Assembly (NCBI RefSeq): GCF_000014805.1 | Contig: NC_008570.1 | Span: 2,795,001-2,859,000 of the forward strand | Direction of reading: 5' to 3' | Origin: Aeromonas hydrophila subsp. hydrophila ATCC 7966 | GTDB taxonomy: Bacteria > Pseudomonadota > Gammaproteobacteria > Enterobacterales > Aeromonadaceae | Length of the DNA stretch: 64,000 nucleotides | Shown here: positions 8,451-18,212 of the stretch, one piece after another | Numbering within the stretch: the stretch's first letter is position 1 | Layout of the letters: the number at the start of each line of letters is the position of its first letter | Translations under genes and position numbers: made by a program | The notes under the pieces: generated by a model | Told to the model about the DNA's origin: nothing | What the model saw: only the letters and a program-made list of their open reading frames with translations | Database searches by the model: none

Positions 8451-9204
8451 GCAGGACCAACGTCAGCAGCATCAGACCGGGGAAGAGGGCAAGCCACCAG
8501 CCGCCACCGGCCAGATAACGCAGGGCATCGGCCAGCAGCAGACCCAGCGAGGCCTCGTGGGCCGCCAGACCAAAGCCGAGGAAGCTCAGCGCCGCGCTGT
8601 GCAGCACCGCGTGGGGGAACATCAGCAGGGTGCCGATAAACCACTGGGGCAACAGCCCCGGCAGCAGGTGGGTACGCCAGCGGCGCAGCGCCCCCATCCC
8701 CTGACTGCGGGCCAACACCACGTAGTCGCTGCTGGCGATGCGCCGCGCCTCGGCACAGAGAATGAGCGCCAGCTTGGGCCAGTGGGTGAGCGCCACCGCC
8801 AGGATCACCCCGCGCATGCCCCCCCCTGCGGTAAAGCAGATCAGGATCAACAGCAGCATATGGGGCAGCGCCAGCATGGCGTCGATCACGAGGCGCACCG
8901 CCGCATCGCATCGGGGATGGATGAGCGAGACACTGGCCGCCACCATGGCCAGCAGACCGCTGCACAGGGCCGTGCTGATGCCCAGCTCCAGACTGGTGAG
9001 GGTACCCTGAAAGGCCCGCAGCCAGAGATCCCGCCCCATCTGATCGGTGCCGAACCAGTGCACCAGCGAGGGGGGCTGCTGGCGCGCCAGCAGATCCATC
9101 GGCACATCCTGATGAGAGAGGCTCCAGCCGTAAGTGGCCAGCAGCAGCAGGCAGATCAGCGCAAAGCCCAGACGCAGCAAGGAGGGGAGCGGATTAAACA
9201 ACAT
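8392..9204 (-). CDS. ABC importer permease, NikC/DppC type
   Basis: 270-residue inner-membrane permease with about six hydrophobic segments. It has the N-terminal layout of DppC/NikC proteins and the family stretch GTDQMGRDLWLR soon after the first membrane span. The coupling motif region reads EARRIASSDYVVLARSQGMG, typical of the EAA loop of this family. The start overlaps the end of the upstream permease gene by 11 bp. It forms the channel with the NikB-like subunit. Confidence 0.88.
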   Translation of the reverse strand: MLFNPLPSLLRLGFALICLLLLATYGWSLSHQDVPMDLLARQQPPSLVHWFGTDQMGRDLWLRAFQGTLTSLELGISTALCSGLLAMVAASVSLIHPRCDAAVRLVIDAMLALPHMLLLILICFTAGGGMRGVILAVALTHWPKLALILCAEARRIASSDYVVLARSQGMGALRRWRTHLLPGLLPQWFIGTLLMFPHAVLHSAALSFLGFGLAAHEASLGLLLADALRYLAGGGWWLALFPGLMLLTLVLLFDQATRALQQLWFGGEPC

Positions 9205-10171
9205 GCATACCCTCCCAACCGCGGTTGATGCGGGTCAGCAGTACCCGCGCCGCCGTGTTGCCCAAAAAGACCAGCAGGGTACAGAAGAGCACTATGCCCA
9301 TCAGCAGGGGGATATCCCCCCTCAGCCCCGCATCCACGGTGGCCTGCCCGAGCCCCGGATAGGAGAAGACCTTCTCTGCCAACAGGGATCCACCGATCAG
9401 CTCACCGAGGGAGGCAAACTGCAGGCAGAGCGCCGGCGTCAGGGCGTGGCGCAGCACGTGAAAGCGCAGCATGGGCCAGCCGCCATCGCCCTGGGCGCGG
9501 GCATAGCGAATAAAGTCGCTCGCCAGCACCTCGGCTACCCGCGCCCGGGTGTGCAGGGCGATATTGCCAAGCCCCAGCAGGGTCAGGGTCGCCACCGGCA
9601 GCAACAGATGACGCAACCGCATCAGCCAGTCCGCCTCATCGGCAGCGAGCCCCGGCGTCCAGGCGCAGCAGACCGGCAGCAGCGGCCAGTGCACCGCAAA
9701 CAGCGCCAGCAGCAAGAGGCCGACCCAGAAGGTGGGCAAGGAGGCGAGCAGATAGGCAAAGCGGCGAATCAGGCGATCGGGCCAGCGGTTGAGATAGCGA
9801 CCGGCGCAGAGGCCCAGCAAAATGCCGAAACAGCCGGAGAGCAGCCAGGCGCCTGCCAGCAGCAGGAAAGAGGCGGCAAAGCGCTGGCCAATAACCTCGC
9901 TCACCGGCGCGTTGTAGAGCATGGAATAACCGAGATCCCCCTGCAGCACTTGGGTGAACCAGTGCCAGTAACGCAGCCAGAGCGGCTGATCCAGCCCCCA
10001 GCGAGCGGCGATGCGGGCGTACTGCTCCGGCGGCACATGGAGCAGATCGTTGCCGATATAGGCCTTGATGGGATCGATGGGGGAGTAGCTCAGCAACACA
10101 AAGGTGGCAACAGAGACCAGACAGAGCAGCCCTGCCAAACGCAGCAGGGCTTTCAGAGTGGCAGTCATCAT
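9194..10171 (-). CDS. ABC importer permease, NikB/DppB type
   Basis: 325-residue inner-membrane permease, first of the two. It begins with a membrane span, then YSPIDPIKAYIG, as DppB/NikB proteins do, and ends with the last-helix segment RVLLTRINRGWEG. The EAA-like loop includes VLASDFIRYARAQG. I choose ATG 10171 (MMTATLKALL), 11 bp after the binding-protein stop; a reading frame 11 codons longer would overlap that gene. The Shine-Dalgarno is weak, consistent with coupled translation. Confidence 0.88.
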   Translation of the reverse strand: MMTATLKALLRLAGLLCLVSVATFVLLSYSPIDPIKAYIGNDLLHVPPEQYARIAARWGLDQPLWLRYWHWFTQVLQGDLGYSMLYNAPVSEVIGQRFAASFLLLAGAWLLSGCFGILLGLCAGRYLNRWPDRLIRRFAYLLASLPTFWVGLLLLALFAVHWPLLPVCCAWTPGLAADEADWLMRLRHLLLPVATLTLLGLGNIALHTRARVAEVLASDFIRYARAQGDGGWPMLRFHVLRHALTPALCLQFASLGELIGGSLLAEKVFSYPGLGQATVDAGLRGDIPLLMGIVLFCTLLVFLGNTAARVLLTRINRGWEGMHVV

Positions 10172-10182
10172 GGTGGACGAAC

Positions 10183-11814
10183 TTAACGGCACGTCCACCG
10201 CCAATCCTGCAGGTTGTTGAGCAAGGACCAGCTACCGTGGATCTCCGGCGCTCCCTTGCCAAGGTCGATGCAGCGGTTGGCGAGATAAGTGTGCTGCACG
10301 TTGAGCAGCCAGGCCCAGGCCGCATCGCCCTGCACTCCGGCGCCACGCTTGCCATCCCACTCCACCTGCTGCCAGAACGGCACGGCAGCCTGCCAGTCGG
10401 GGGCATCCAGCGCCTGCTTGAGGTGGCCATCCACCACCGGATTCTGGTAATAGCCCGGGTTGTAGAACTCCACGCCGGCGGAACCGCTCTGGTAGTGGTG
10501 ATAGAGCTCCATGGGATCCAGGCTCCCCCACCCCATCAGCACCGGATTGGCGTGCATCTCGCGCTCCACCTGCTCCCAGCTGCCGGACTTGAGGCTCACC
10601 TCGAGGCCGATGGGTTTGAGCATGGCCCGCACCGCTTCCGCCAGATCCCGGCGAGTGCTGTCGCCGCTGGTGTACCAGAGGGTAAAGGCGGCGCGCAGAT
10701 TGCCTTTGTGGCGAACGCCGTCGCTCCCCATCTTCCAGCCTGCCTCATCGAGCAGGGCATTGGCATGGGCGGCATCCCCATCCTTGAAGGCGGTGGCTTT
10801 ATTCAGCCAGGGCAAGCCTTCTACCGCGCTGTAAGCGGGAATGGCGTGCCCTTCCAGCAGCTGGTCGGCCAGCAGCTTGCGGTCGATGGCGTAGTTGATG
10901 GCGCGGCGCACCGCTACGTCCGAGGTCACGTCATTGCCGATGGGATAACCCTTGGCATCCTTGCCACCCGCCGGTGGAATGGGGAAGACGATGCCTCGGT
11001 TCTCCACGCTCGGCCGCACCCACAGCTTGAGGGAGGCAGGGACTGTGGGCGCCAGCGAGGGGGCGATGCGCACCAAGTCGAGCTGGCTGCTCTGGGCGGC
11101 AGCGTAGGCGCTCTCTTCATCGATAAAGACAAACACCAGCCGTTTGAAGTCATTATTGCCGCCGGCGTAATGGGGGTTGGCCTCCACCACCAGCTGCTGG
11201 CCGGGCAGGAAGCTCACCAGCCGGTAAGGGCCGGCGCCGACCGGATGGCGGGCGTAAGCCTTGGGATCGTAATCCCGCTTCGACACGATTCCGAGCGATC
11301 CCAGCACGTTGACGAAGGTGCTCTGGGGGGCGCTTAAGACTATGGCAACCTCGGTAGGCGAGAGCACCTTGGCCGAGACAAAGTTGCCCATGTCGATCTT
11401 GCCGCCGCCCTGGGCTGCGCTGTTGTAGGTAAAGGCAACGTCTTCGGCGGTGAGCGGCGCGCCATTGGAGAATGTCAGATCCGGCTTGAGGCGGATAAGC
11501 CACCCCTTGCCATCCTGGTTCGGGGTCACCGCCTGGGTAAGCACGTTCTGCCAGCTGAGATCGGCGTTTTGTTTGAGCAGCGGGCTGTGCAGCAGCAGGT
11601 AGCTGCCGTGGCTCCAGCCAAGCAGCGGATCGAACCCTTCGGTGGGCTCACTGCCGATGGCAAGCTTGAGTTCGGCGGGGACGGGCTGGGCCGCCAGCGC
11701 CATGGAAGAGAAACCGCCCGAGAGCAGGGCCAGCAAGGCGGCCGCGGTGACAGAGAGGCCTTTGCGGCGGGTGGCGTTGCTGCCTGAGTGGCAGCCAAAG
11801 CATTGAATGGTCAT
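10183..11814 (-). CDS. Periplasmic solute-binding protein of a peptide/nickel ABC importer
   Basis: 543-residue SBP family 5 protein. The start MTIQCFGCH at 11814 has AAGGGA five bases upstream. A Sec-type signal follows (basic TRRKG, long hydrophobic core, cleavage near ALA-AQP). The mature protein has family segments such as LTFSNGAPLTAEDVAF and VRRAINYAIDRKLL. SBP family 5 includes nickel carriers (NikA) and peptide carriers (DppA). Placement between hyb and hyp argues for nickel or a nickel chelate, but no specific Ni-ligand motif can be claimed. First gene of the five-gene importer operon. Confidence 0.85.
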   Translation of the reverse strand: MTIQCFGCHSGSNATRRKGLSVTAAALLALLSGGFSSMALAAQPVPAELKLAIGSEPTEGFDPLLGWSHGSYLLLHSPLLKQNADLSWQNVLTQAVTPNQDGKGWLIRLKPDLTFSNGAPLTAEDVAFTYNSAAQGGGKIDMGNFVSAKVLSPTEVAIVLSAPQSTFVNVLGSLGIVSKRDYDPKAYARHPVGAGPYRLVSFLPGQQLVVEANPHYAGGNNDFKRLVFVFIDEESAYAAAQSSQLDLVRIAPSLAPTVPASLKLWVRPSVENRGIVFPIPPAGGKDAKGYPIGNDVTSDVAVRRAINYAIDRKLLADQLLEGHAIPAYSAVEGLPWLNKATAFKDGDAAHANALLDEAGWKMGSDGVRHKGNLRAAFTLWYTSGDSTRRDLAEAVRAMLKPIGLEVSLKSGSWEQVEREMHANPVLMGWGSLDPMELYHHYQSGSAGVEFYNPGYYQNPVVDGHLKQALDAPDWQAAVPFWQQVEWDGKRGAGVQGDAAWAWLLNVQHTYLANRCIDLGKGAPEIHGSWSLLNNLQDWRWTCR

Positions 11815-11835
11815 AAGATCCCTTGTTCGTTTTAC

Positions 11836-11895
11836 CACTCACTACCCAAAAAACAGGGGCACGACAGAAGTGAGTGAGGGGCCAAAACGGCCCCT
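11836..11895 (-). promoter_or_regulatory. Inverted repeats between hybE and the importer operon
   Basis: Two structures lie in the 107-bp gap. CACTCACT at 11836-11843 is perfectly complementary to AGTGAGTG at 11869-11876. A compact hairpin AGGGGCC/GGCCCCT with a five-base loop lies at 11877-11895. The hairpin lacks a T-tract on the minus strand, so it is a weak terminator at best. The outer repeat could be an operator for the importer genes. Neither matches the E. coli NikR site (GTATGA-N16-TCATAC). Confidence 0.4.
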
Positions 11896-11921
11896 ATTCT
11901 AAACCTGATTGCAGATGAGAC

Positions 11922-12470
11922 CTAGCGCTGGGTGTCGCCCACAGCGTCGGTGCGCCGGCCGCTGAACAGGCGACGCCGGCTCAAGTTCACGCCGCCCTCC
12001 CCCTGCTGCACCGGAAGCGAAAGCAGCATCTTGAGGGTGCTGCTCACCAGCGCCCGACCCTCGTCGGCCCCCAGATGCGGGTCGATGGGGGACATGAGCG
12101 AGCAGGCCAGCAACTGCCCCGTCTCGGGCAATGCCCCCACCATAAAGGTCAGGTTGCCGCAGGGGAGCTGCAGGGCGAGCCGATCGCTGCTGCCGCGTAC
12201 CGGCCAGAGTTGATCCGGCCCCGGCAGCACCACCACGCTCAGCATCCAGGGGGTGAGCACGCAGCCGAGCCACTGCCCTTCAAACAGGGTGCACTCGGCC
12301 ACGATGGGCATGGCAGGGTGATAGAAGGGCAACGCCTGCATCTCTTGCTGCGCGATCCGCTCGTACTGGGCTACCAGCAGAGGCGCGGGATTGGTGGCAA
12401 AACCGCTAAACTCCTGCGCCGGCTCTTGCGCGGCTTCGTTCACTGCCTCATTCACAATGGATTGCGCCAT
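11922..12470 (-). CDS. hybE: HybE, hydrogenase-2 assembly chaperone
   Basis: 182-residue cytoplasmic protein of the HybE/HupJ family. HybE helps coordinate maturation and Tat export of the small-large subunit pair. Family-typical stretches are PFYHPAMP, FEGQWLGCVLTPWMLS, VVLPGP and LQLPCGNLTFMVG. It overlaps the end of hybD by 19 bp. It is the last hyb gene; the importer operon begins 107 bp further on. Confidence 0.92.
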   Translation of the reverse strand: MAQSIVNEAVNEAAQEPAQEFSGFATNPAPLLVAQYERIAQQEMQALPFYHPAMPIVAECTLFEGQWLGCVLTPWMLSVVVLPGPDQLWPVRGSSDRLALQLPCGNLTFMVGALPETGQLLACSLMSPIDPHLGADEGRALVSSTLKMLLSLPVQQGEGGVNLSRRRLFSGRRTDAVGDTQR

Positions 12471-12982
12471 ACGCCCTCCCGCACTTGGTCAGCTTTTTCC
12501 TGCTCAGAAAGCGGGATGGCGGGTGCTCCCAGACTGGCCAGCAGGGTCAGGATCCGATCCGTCGCCTCCCCCATGGCAGCCGCCACCACGGGGGTGAGGC
12601 CGATGCGGGGCTCGAGGGATTCGGGCTCGACCCCGATCAGGGTGAGCTGCCTGGGGGATTCCCCCGTCATGTGCAGCGCCGAGAGCACGTCCGCCAGCCC
12701 CAGCTGATGGGGGGAGATCTTGCGACCGAACAGGGTCGGGATCTCCTCATCCTTCAGGGTCACCACGGTACCCGGTGGATTGCCGCTGCGCACCGCGTCC
12801 GCCAAGATGATGTGGTCGCGACTGGCCATCGCTTCGAGCAGCTCCATGCCGGCGGTGCCGCCATCGAGCAGCTCGATGCCGGGGGCGAAACGGTAGTCGC
12901 GCTCCAGCCCCTCGACGATGCGCACGCCGACGGCTTCATCGCTCAACAGCAGGTTGCCCACGCCCAGGATCAGGGTGTTCAT
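12452..12982 (-). CDS. hybD: HybD, maturation endopeptidase for the large subunit
   Basis: 176 residues. HybD clips the C-terminal extension of HybC once nickel is in place. The nickel-sensing ligands of E. coli HybD (Glu16, Asp62, His93) have counterparts here at Glu16, Asp62 and His92. The N-terminal LILGVGNLLLSDEAVG is the family signature. The start is ATG 12982, sharing one base with the hybC TGA (TGATG); a GTG one codon earlier is also possible. Confidence 0.95.
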   Translation of the reverse strand: MNTLILGVGNLLLSDEAVGVRIVEGLERDYRFAPGIELLDGGTAGMELLEAMASRDHIILADAVRSGNPPGTVVTLKDEEIPTLFGRKISPHQLGLADVLSALHMTGESPRQLTLIGVEPESLEPRIGLTPVVAAAMGEATDRILTLLASLGAPAIPLSEQEKADQVREGVWRNPL

Positions 12983-14685
12983 CACAGCACCTTCACCTGA
13001 GTTGTTTCACCACTCTGGGTATCCACCACGTGCACCGCGCAGGACATGCAGGGGTCGAACGAGTGGATGGTGCGCACCACCTCCAGCGGCTTGGCGGGGT
13101 CGGCCACCGGGGTGCCTACCAGGGATTGCTCGTAGGGGCCCGGCTCGTCGTTGAAGTTGCGCGGGCCCGAGTTCCAGGTCGACGGTACCACCGCCTGATA
13201 GTTCTCGATCTTGCCGCCCTTGATGACGATCCAGTGGGAGAGCATGCCGCGCGGCGCCTCTTCAAAGCCCACCCCGCGAAACTCCTTGTCCGCCGGGATC
13301 TCGGTCTTGATGTAGGCGCTGAAATCCCCCTTGCCGATGTTGTCCACCAGCGCCTTCCACTGATGGGACAAGGTGTCTTTGAGCACGCAGCAGCGCACCG
13401 CCCGACCGATGATGCGGCCCAGGGTGGAGTGCAGCTGTTCGGTCTTGATGGCAGAGCCGGTGAGCGTTTTATAGAGGCCGTTCAGCTGATCGAAGTGCGC
13501 CACCGTCTCCGGGTGCTTGGCAGCCAGTTTCACCAAGAGGTCTGCGAGCGGCCCCACCTCCACCACCTTGCCGTAGAAGGTGGGAGATTTGACCCAGGAG
13601 TACTTGCCGTCATCCTGCCAGCCGGTGTAGTTGGGCTCGGTCTTGCCCTCCCAGGGTTTGAGGGGTTCGTCATCCTTGTACCAGGCGTGCTTGTTGCTCT
13701 CGGCAATGCCATCCATCAGCCAGGCATCCTGATGGCTCTCGATGGGGCGATAGCCGGCCAGATCGCCGTTCTCGATGTAGCCACCGGGCATCAGGAAGCT
13801 GCCGCCGTCACCGTCGGTGGGCAGTTCAGGCACGCTCAGGTAGTGCTTGGCCCCCTGCCCCAGGTTCAGCCACTCGGGGTAGTGCGCGGCTATGATGGCG
13901 GCATCCACCTTGTAGACCTGCTCGATGAACTCGCCGAGCCGGTCGATAAAGCTCTTCACATAGAGCAGCCGTTCCAGGTTGAGCACGCTCGGCGCATCCA
14001 GGCTGATGGGGTTGGCCACCCCACCCACCGCCAGGTTCTGGATGTGGGGCGTCTTGCCGCCGAGGATGGCGACGATGCGGTTGGCATCGCGCTGGCACTC
14101 CAATGCCTGCAGGTAGTGGGCCACGGCGATGAGGTTCACCTCCGGGCTCAGTTTCATCGCCTTGTGGCCCCAGTAGCCGTTGGCGAAGATACCGAGCTGG
14201 CCGCTGGCTACTAGGGCGCGGATCTTGTCCTGCACCTTGGTCAGCTCGTCGGCGCTGTTGAGGGACCAGGTCGATACCCCCTTGAGCAGGTCGGCCGCTT
14301 TTTGCGGATTGGCCTGCAGTGCGGCGGTGATGTCCACCCAGTCCAGCGCGGAGAGCTGATAGAAGTGGACGATGTGATCGTGGATGTTGTGGGCCGCAAT
14401 GATCAGGTTGCGGATGTACTGGGCGTTGACCGGCACCTTGGCGCCGATGGCGTTCTCCACCGCCCGCACCGAGGCGATGGCGTGAATGGAGGTGCACACC
14501 CCGCAGATGCGCTGCACAATCATCCAGGCATCGCGCGGGTCGTTACCCTTGACGATCTCCTCCATCCCGCGCCACATGGTGCCGGACGACCAGGCCTTGG
14601 TGACGACGCCGCCTTCGATTTCACAGTCGATACGCAGGTGACCCTCGATGCGGGTGATGGGGTCTATGGTGATACGTTGGCTCAT
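12982..14685 (-). CDS. hybC: HybC, [NiFe]-hydrogenase 2 large subunit
   Basis: 567-residue catalytic subunit that binds the Ni-Fe(CN)2CO centre. Both Cys pairs are present: RICGVC near residue 60 and DPCMSCAVH near the C-terminus. Fifteen residues follow that final His (VVDTQSGETTQVKVL) and are expected to be removed by HybD. The protein is exported as a complex with HybO by the Tat signal of HybO. No in-frame TGA or other sign of a selenocysteine version is seen. It overlaps hybB by 4 bp. Confidence 0.98.
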   Translation of the reverse strand: MSQRITIDPITRIEGHLRIDCEIEGGVVTKAWSSGTMWRGMEEIVKGNDPRDAWMIVQRICGVCTSIHAIASVRAVENAIGAKVPVNAQYIRNLIIAAHNIHDHIVHFYQLSALDWVDITAALQANPQKAADLLKGVSTWSLNSADELTKVQDKIRALVASGQLGIFANGYWGHKAMKLSPEVNLIAVAHYLQALECQRDANRIVAILGGKTPHIQNLAVGGVANPISLDAPSVLNLERLLYVKSFIDRLGEFIEQVYKVDAAIIAAHYPEWLNLGQGAKHYLSVPELPTDGDGGSFLMPGGYIENGDLAGYRPIESHQDAWLMDGIAESNKHAWYKDDEPLKPWEGKTEPNYTGWQDDGKYSWVKSPTFYGKVVEVGPLADLLVKLAAKHPETVAHFDQLNGLYKTLTGSAIKTEQLHSTLGRIIGRAVRCCVLKDTLSHQWKALVDNIGKGDFSAYIKTEIPADKEFRGVGFEEAPRGMLSHWIVIKGGKIENYQAVVPSTWNSGPRNFNDEPGPYEQSLVGTPVADPAKPLEVVRTIHSFDPCMSCAVHVVDTQSGETTQVKVL

Positions 14686-15869
14686 ACGTTGGCTTTCCCT
14701 CGGGCCTGATAATCTTGGTGAACACGTTCAAGTGATGGCAGTACCGGCAGCAGCCGGATCAGCAGCAAATAGGCACACACCTCGATGGCGACGAAGCCCA
14801 AGGAGATCAGCACTTCCGCCGCGGAGGGGAAGTAGTGGTAGCCATTGCCGGGGTTGAAGGCGAGCAGGGAGTAGTCCAGTCGCCAGAGGGCGGCGCCCAG
14901 CAGCATGCTGAGGGCCCCCAGGAACAACATGCGCGAATCGCGGCGGCTCTTGTCCCAGTGGAACACCAGCAGCGGGAAGATCATCAGCGCGATCTCGCTC
15001 CAGAACATCAAGGCGTAGCGATCCCACTGGGAGAGGTACTCCGACTTGTCGTTGATGACGATCTCGGCAAAGCGCAGCGCCACGAACAGGATCAGGAAGA
15101 TGTCGATCACCTGGGTCAGCTTGTAGAACAGCGGCTTCTCGTTGGGACCGCGCCCCGCCAGCCCCGCCTGCACCAGGGAGCCTTCAAACACCACGATGGA
15201 GAAGCCCATGATGAAGGCGGTGAGCAAGGAGAAGACCGGCAGCAGCTCGTAGCTCTGCCAGAGCGGATGGATCTTCTCCCCTGCCACTATCATCAGGGAT
15301 CCCATGGAGGATTGGTGCATGGTGGGCAGCAGGGCCCCCAGCGCCAGGATGAAGAACATGACCTTGTTGATCCGCGCAAGGGAGACCTTCCAGCCGAACT
15401 TCTCCATCAGCACGGGGGCAAACTCCAGCGCCATCACCCCGATATAGATGGTCATACAGACCGCCGTCTCGAACAGCACCGAGGAGGTGTTGAAGAAACC
15501 CGGAATGTAGAAGTAAGGCAGGTTCCAGTAACGGCCGACATCGATGGTGATGGAAAGGCCGCCCAGCGAATAACCGAACAGGCTCGCCAGCAGGGCCGGT
15601 CGCACCAGGGGGTGATACTCGCCCCGGTTGAAGACGTAGACCGCCCAGGCCAGCGCCCAGCCGCCGCAGGCGAAACCGGTGCCGATCAGCAGATCGAACG
15701 AGATCCAGAGCCCCCAGGGGTAGCCGCCGTTGAGATCGGTGACCGAGCCCAGCCCGAAGATGAGGCGTTTGAGGATCAGCATGCCGCACAGGATGACGAA
15801 CGGCGCCAGCACCATGACCGGCCAGCTGACCAGCCTGCCTCCCAGCGGATGTGCCTTGTGATTACTCAT
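14682..15869 (-). CDS. hybB: HybB, membrane quinone-reactive subunit of hydrogenase 2
   Basis: 395-residue NrfD/HybB family protein with about ten hydrophobic segments. It passes electrons between the HybA ferredoxin-like subunit and the quinone pool. The core is nearly the E. coli sequence, for example [18 protein letters not shown] and [16 protein letters not shown] place the start at [11 protein letters not shown] (15869), which aligns with E. coli HybB and has AGGAGG eight bases upstream. It overlaps hybA by 8 bp. Confidence 0.96.
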   Translation of the reverse strand: MSNHKAHPLGGRLVSWPVMVLAPFVILCGMLILKRLIFGLGSVTDLNGGYPWGLWISFDLLIGTGFACGGWALAWAVYVFNRGEYHPLVRPALLASLFGYSLGGLSITIDVGRYWNLPYFYIPGFFNTSSVLFETAVCMTIYIGVMALEFAPVLMEKFGWKVSLARINKVMFFILALGALLPTMHQSSMGSLMIVAGEKIHPLWQSYELLPVFSLLTAFIMGFSIVVFEGSLVQAGLAGRGPNEKPLFYKLTQVIDIFLILFVALRFAEIVINDKSEYLSQWDRYALMFWSEIALMIFPLLVFHWDKSRRDSRMLFLGALSMLLGAALWRLDYSLLAFNPGNGYHYFPSAAEVLISLGFVAIEVCAYLLLIRLLPVLPSLERVHQDYQARGKANV

Positions 15870-16893
15870 GATCCTTGCCTCCTGATTGCTTGTCATGGCC
15901 CGCGTGCGAGTCATGATCGTCGCCATCCTGATGGTCCTTGGTGTTGCGGCGAATGAGCACCGAGAGCCCGGTCAGCACCACCAGCGGCAGCACCATCCCC
16001 TTGTAGAGGGTGTGCTGGATGTGCTCGGAGCGCGCCCCGGAGGAGAGCTCCGGCAAGTCAGGCATGTCGAGCTTGGTGTAGGGCACCCCGGCCAGCACCA
16101 GTACCTGGGTGCCGCCCCCCTCCTTCTCGCCATAGACGTAAGGCTGGTAGTTGGGCACTTCATGCAGGTAGGGATCGTTGGCGCTGAAGGTCTGGCGCGG
16201 GTAGGCGTATTCGCTGCCCGGGGTGGCCAGCAGCCGGCGCTTGGCCTCGGCCATCAGCGCCTCCCGGGTGCCGAAGATGACGGCGCCGGTCGGGCACACC
16301 TCGACACAGCCGGGCAACTTGCCCTGATCGATGCGCTCAAGCCCCTTCTGGTTGCAGAGCTCGCACTTGTGGATCGCCCCCAGCGGGTTGTCGTAGTCAT
16401 ATTTGGGCACGTCGAACGGGCAGCCCACCATGCAGTAGCGGCAGCCGGTGCAGACGTCCGGGTCATAGTGGACGATGCCGGTCTTGGGATCCTTGGTCAG
16501 CGCCTGCACCGGGCAGACGGAGACGCAGTTGGGATCGACACAGTGCATGCACTGCTTCTTGATGTAGGCATAGCCATCCACCAGCTGATCCTTGTGCTCA
16601 CCCGTGCCGCTCTTCCACACCTGAATGATGTTGTTGGTGTAGGGGCTCAGCTTGTCGTTGTTGGACCAGGTCGCTTCCCCAGCCGGATTGGCCGGGTTGC
16701 CGTTGAGGCGCTGACACTCCGCCACGCAGGCCTGGCAGCCGATGCAGAGGGTGGAGTCGTAGAGCATACCGAGCGCACCGGGAATGGGCGGCTTGTTCTC
16801 GGCCGCCGCCAGGGCAGTGCCGGAGACGGTGGTGCCCGCCGCCAGCGCACCGACGGAGGCGAATTTGAGGAAATTGCGTCTGTTCACGGTCAC
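15862..16893 (-). CDS. hybA: HybA, periplasmic 4x[4Fe-4S] electron-transfer subunit
   Basis: 343 residues. The N-terminus has a Tat motif (NRRNFLKFA) and a hydrophobic stretch ending near ALAAA. Four ferredoxin-type Cys groups follow, including [35 protein letters not shown] and CELCNQKG with a later CVEVCP. A C-terminal span ([15 protein letters not shown]) anchors it, followed by a short His/Asp-rich tail. It links the HybO-HybC core to HybB. Coupled to hybO by a 4-bp overlap. Confidence 0.97.
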   Translation of the reverse strand: MTVNRRNFLKFASVGALAAGTTVSGTALAAAENKPPIPGALGMLYDSTLCIGCQACVAECQRLNGNPANPAGEATWSNNDKLSPYTNNIIQVWKSGTGEHKDQLVDGYAYIKKQCMHCVDPNCVSVCPVQALTKDPKTGIVHYDPDVCTGCRYCMVGCPFDVPKYDYDNPLGAIHKCELCNQKGLERIDQGKLPGCVEVCPTGAVIFGTREALMAEAKRRLLATPGSEYAYPRQTFSANDPYLHEVPNYQPYVYGEKEGGGTQVLVLAGVPYTKLDMPDLPELSSGARSEHIQHTLYKGMVLPLVVLTGLSVLIRRNTKDHQDGDDHDSHAGHDKQSGGKDHE

Positions 16894-18023
16894 TCCTCCC
16901 GTGAGGTGTGCTGCCCGGCTTCATGGCGCTTCTGCTGGCGACCGAGCTCGCGCACCGTCATCAGACTCACCCCGACCAGCACCCCGAGCGCCCCACCGAT
17001 AAGGCCGGTGGCGGTGGGCGACATGTGTCCTCCCTCCTGGATGGCCACGTCGGGCTTGTTCACCCGCGGGGTGGGATTCTCCACCTTGGCGAGCTGGAAG
17101 ATCCCCTTGCTGAAACCCACTCCCTGCTCGTTGCAGCCGTAGCAGGGGTGGCCGATGCCCACCGGCCAGATGCCGCCACCGACGTCGCAGAACTCCAGGG
17201 TCGAGCAGTTGCCGTAGGTCTCCGGCCCCTTGCAGCCAAGATGGTAGAGACACCAGCCCTGACGGTGGCCCTCGTCGCCAAACTCCTTGGCGAAGCGGCC
17301 GGCGTCGAAATGCGGGCGGCGCTCACAGTTTTCGTGGATGAGCCGCTCATAGGCAAACAGCGGCCGCTTCTTGGCATCGAGCGCCGGCAGCTTGCCGTAG
17401 GTGATGTAGTAGGCGACCGTGGTGAGGAAGTTGTGGGGATTGGGCGGGCAGCCCGGGATATTGATAATCGGCGTGCCGAGGTTGCCGAGGGCCTCCTCCA
17501 GGCTGACGGCACCGGTCGGGTTGCCGCCGCTGGCAGGCACCCCGCCCCAGGCGGCGCAGGAGCCGATGGCGATGACGGCAGCCGCATCGGCAGCCGCGCG
17601 GCGAATATGGTCGACGATGGGTTCCCCGGCCACCATGCAGTAGATGCCGCCATCTTTAAGCGGGATGGAGCCGTCCACCACCAGCACATACTTGCCCTTG
17701 TAGCGTTCGATGGCATTGTGCTTGTTCTCTTCGGCCTGATGGCCGAAGGCCGCCGAGAGCACCTCGTGGTACTCCAGCGAAATGGTGTTGAGGATCAGGT
17801 TCTCGATGGTGGGGTGGGTGGCGCGCAGCAGCGATTCGGTGCAACCGGTACACTCCTGCGCCCCTATCCAGATCACCGGTGGCCGCTCGGGGCTGGTGAG
17901 CGCGGTAGCCATCTTGGCCACGGCATGCTGGCTTAATCCAAGGGTTGCGGCCATCCCGGCGCACAGTTTCATAAAGTCACGGCGATTAATTCCATGAGCC
18001 GATAAAAAAGTATCCTCGACCAT
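16890..18023 (-). CDS. hybO: HybO, [NiFe]-hydrogenase 2 small subunit
   Basis: 377-residue Fe-S subunit carrying the Tat signal for the HybO-HybC pair: [10 protein letters not shown] near residues 12-20. Cluster-binding Cys motifs include ECTGCTES (proximal), [14 protein letters not shown] and the distal/medial cluster residues around [11 protein letters not shown] and [10 protein letters not shown]-terminal span ([15 protein letters not shown]) anchors it in the membrane. The start [16 protein letters not shown] at 18023 matches the E. coli layout; a GTG eight codons upstream is less likely. First gene of hybOABCDE. Confidence 0.97.
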   Translation of the reverse strand: MVEDTFLSAHGINRRDFMKLCAGMAATLGLSQHAVAKMATALTSPERPPVIWIGAQECTGCTESLLRATHPTIENLILNTISLEYHEVLSAAFGHQAEENKHNAIERYKGKYVLVVDGSIPLKDGGIYCMVAGEPIVDHIRRAAADAAAVIAIGSCAAWGGVPASGGNPTGAVSLEEALGNLGTPIINIPGCPPNPHNFLTTVAYYITYGKLPALDAKKRPLFAYERLIHENCERRPHFDAGRFAKEFGDEGHRQGWCLYHLGCKGPETYGNCSTLEFCDVGGGIWPVGIGHPCYGCNEQGVGFSKGIFQLAKVENPTPRVNKPDVAIQEGGHMSPTATGLIGGALGVLVGVSLMTVRELGRQQKRHEAGQHTSREE

Positions 18024-18074
18024 TCTTTTTATTCCCGTAGTGAGCACTTGTTTGATAAATGCTTAATAGCGGAA

Positions 18075-18116
18075 ATGCTAAGTACTCCCCCCCTGCCCCG
18101 CGTTGATCTCCATCAA
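18075..18116 (-). promoter_or_regulatory. FNR-dependent hyb promoter
   Basis: A perfect 14-bp FNR consensus, TTGATctccATCAA, lies at 18103-18116. On the minus strand TAGCAT (18080-18075) matches four of six bases of a -10 element. If the start is at 18068, the -10 falls at -12 to -7 and the FNR box is centred exactly at -41.5, the class II activator position. This gives a 45-base leader before hybO. Anaerobic induction through FNR is therefore likely; the start site is inferred. Confidence 0.75.
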
Positions 18117-18212
18117 GTGACGGAACATTATTCAAATAGAAAACTCATCAGCATGGATATAAAAATTTCATATGTAGCATAGACTTAGAAAGCATAGCGC
18201 ACACCGCCAAAA

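Noticed and set aside
11877..11895. Terminator between hybE and the importer genes
   Set aside because: The hairpin is only 7 bp and no T-tract follows on the minus strand; kept only as a structure.
12982..14685. Selenocysteine version of the hydrogenase, suggested by nearby selB
   Set aside because: The C-terminal motif is DPCMSC with ordinary Cys codons and no in-frame TGA.
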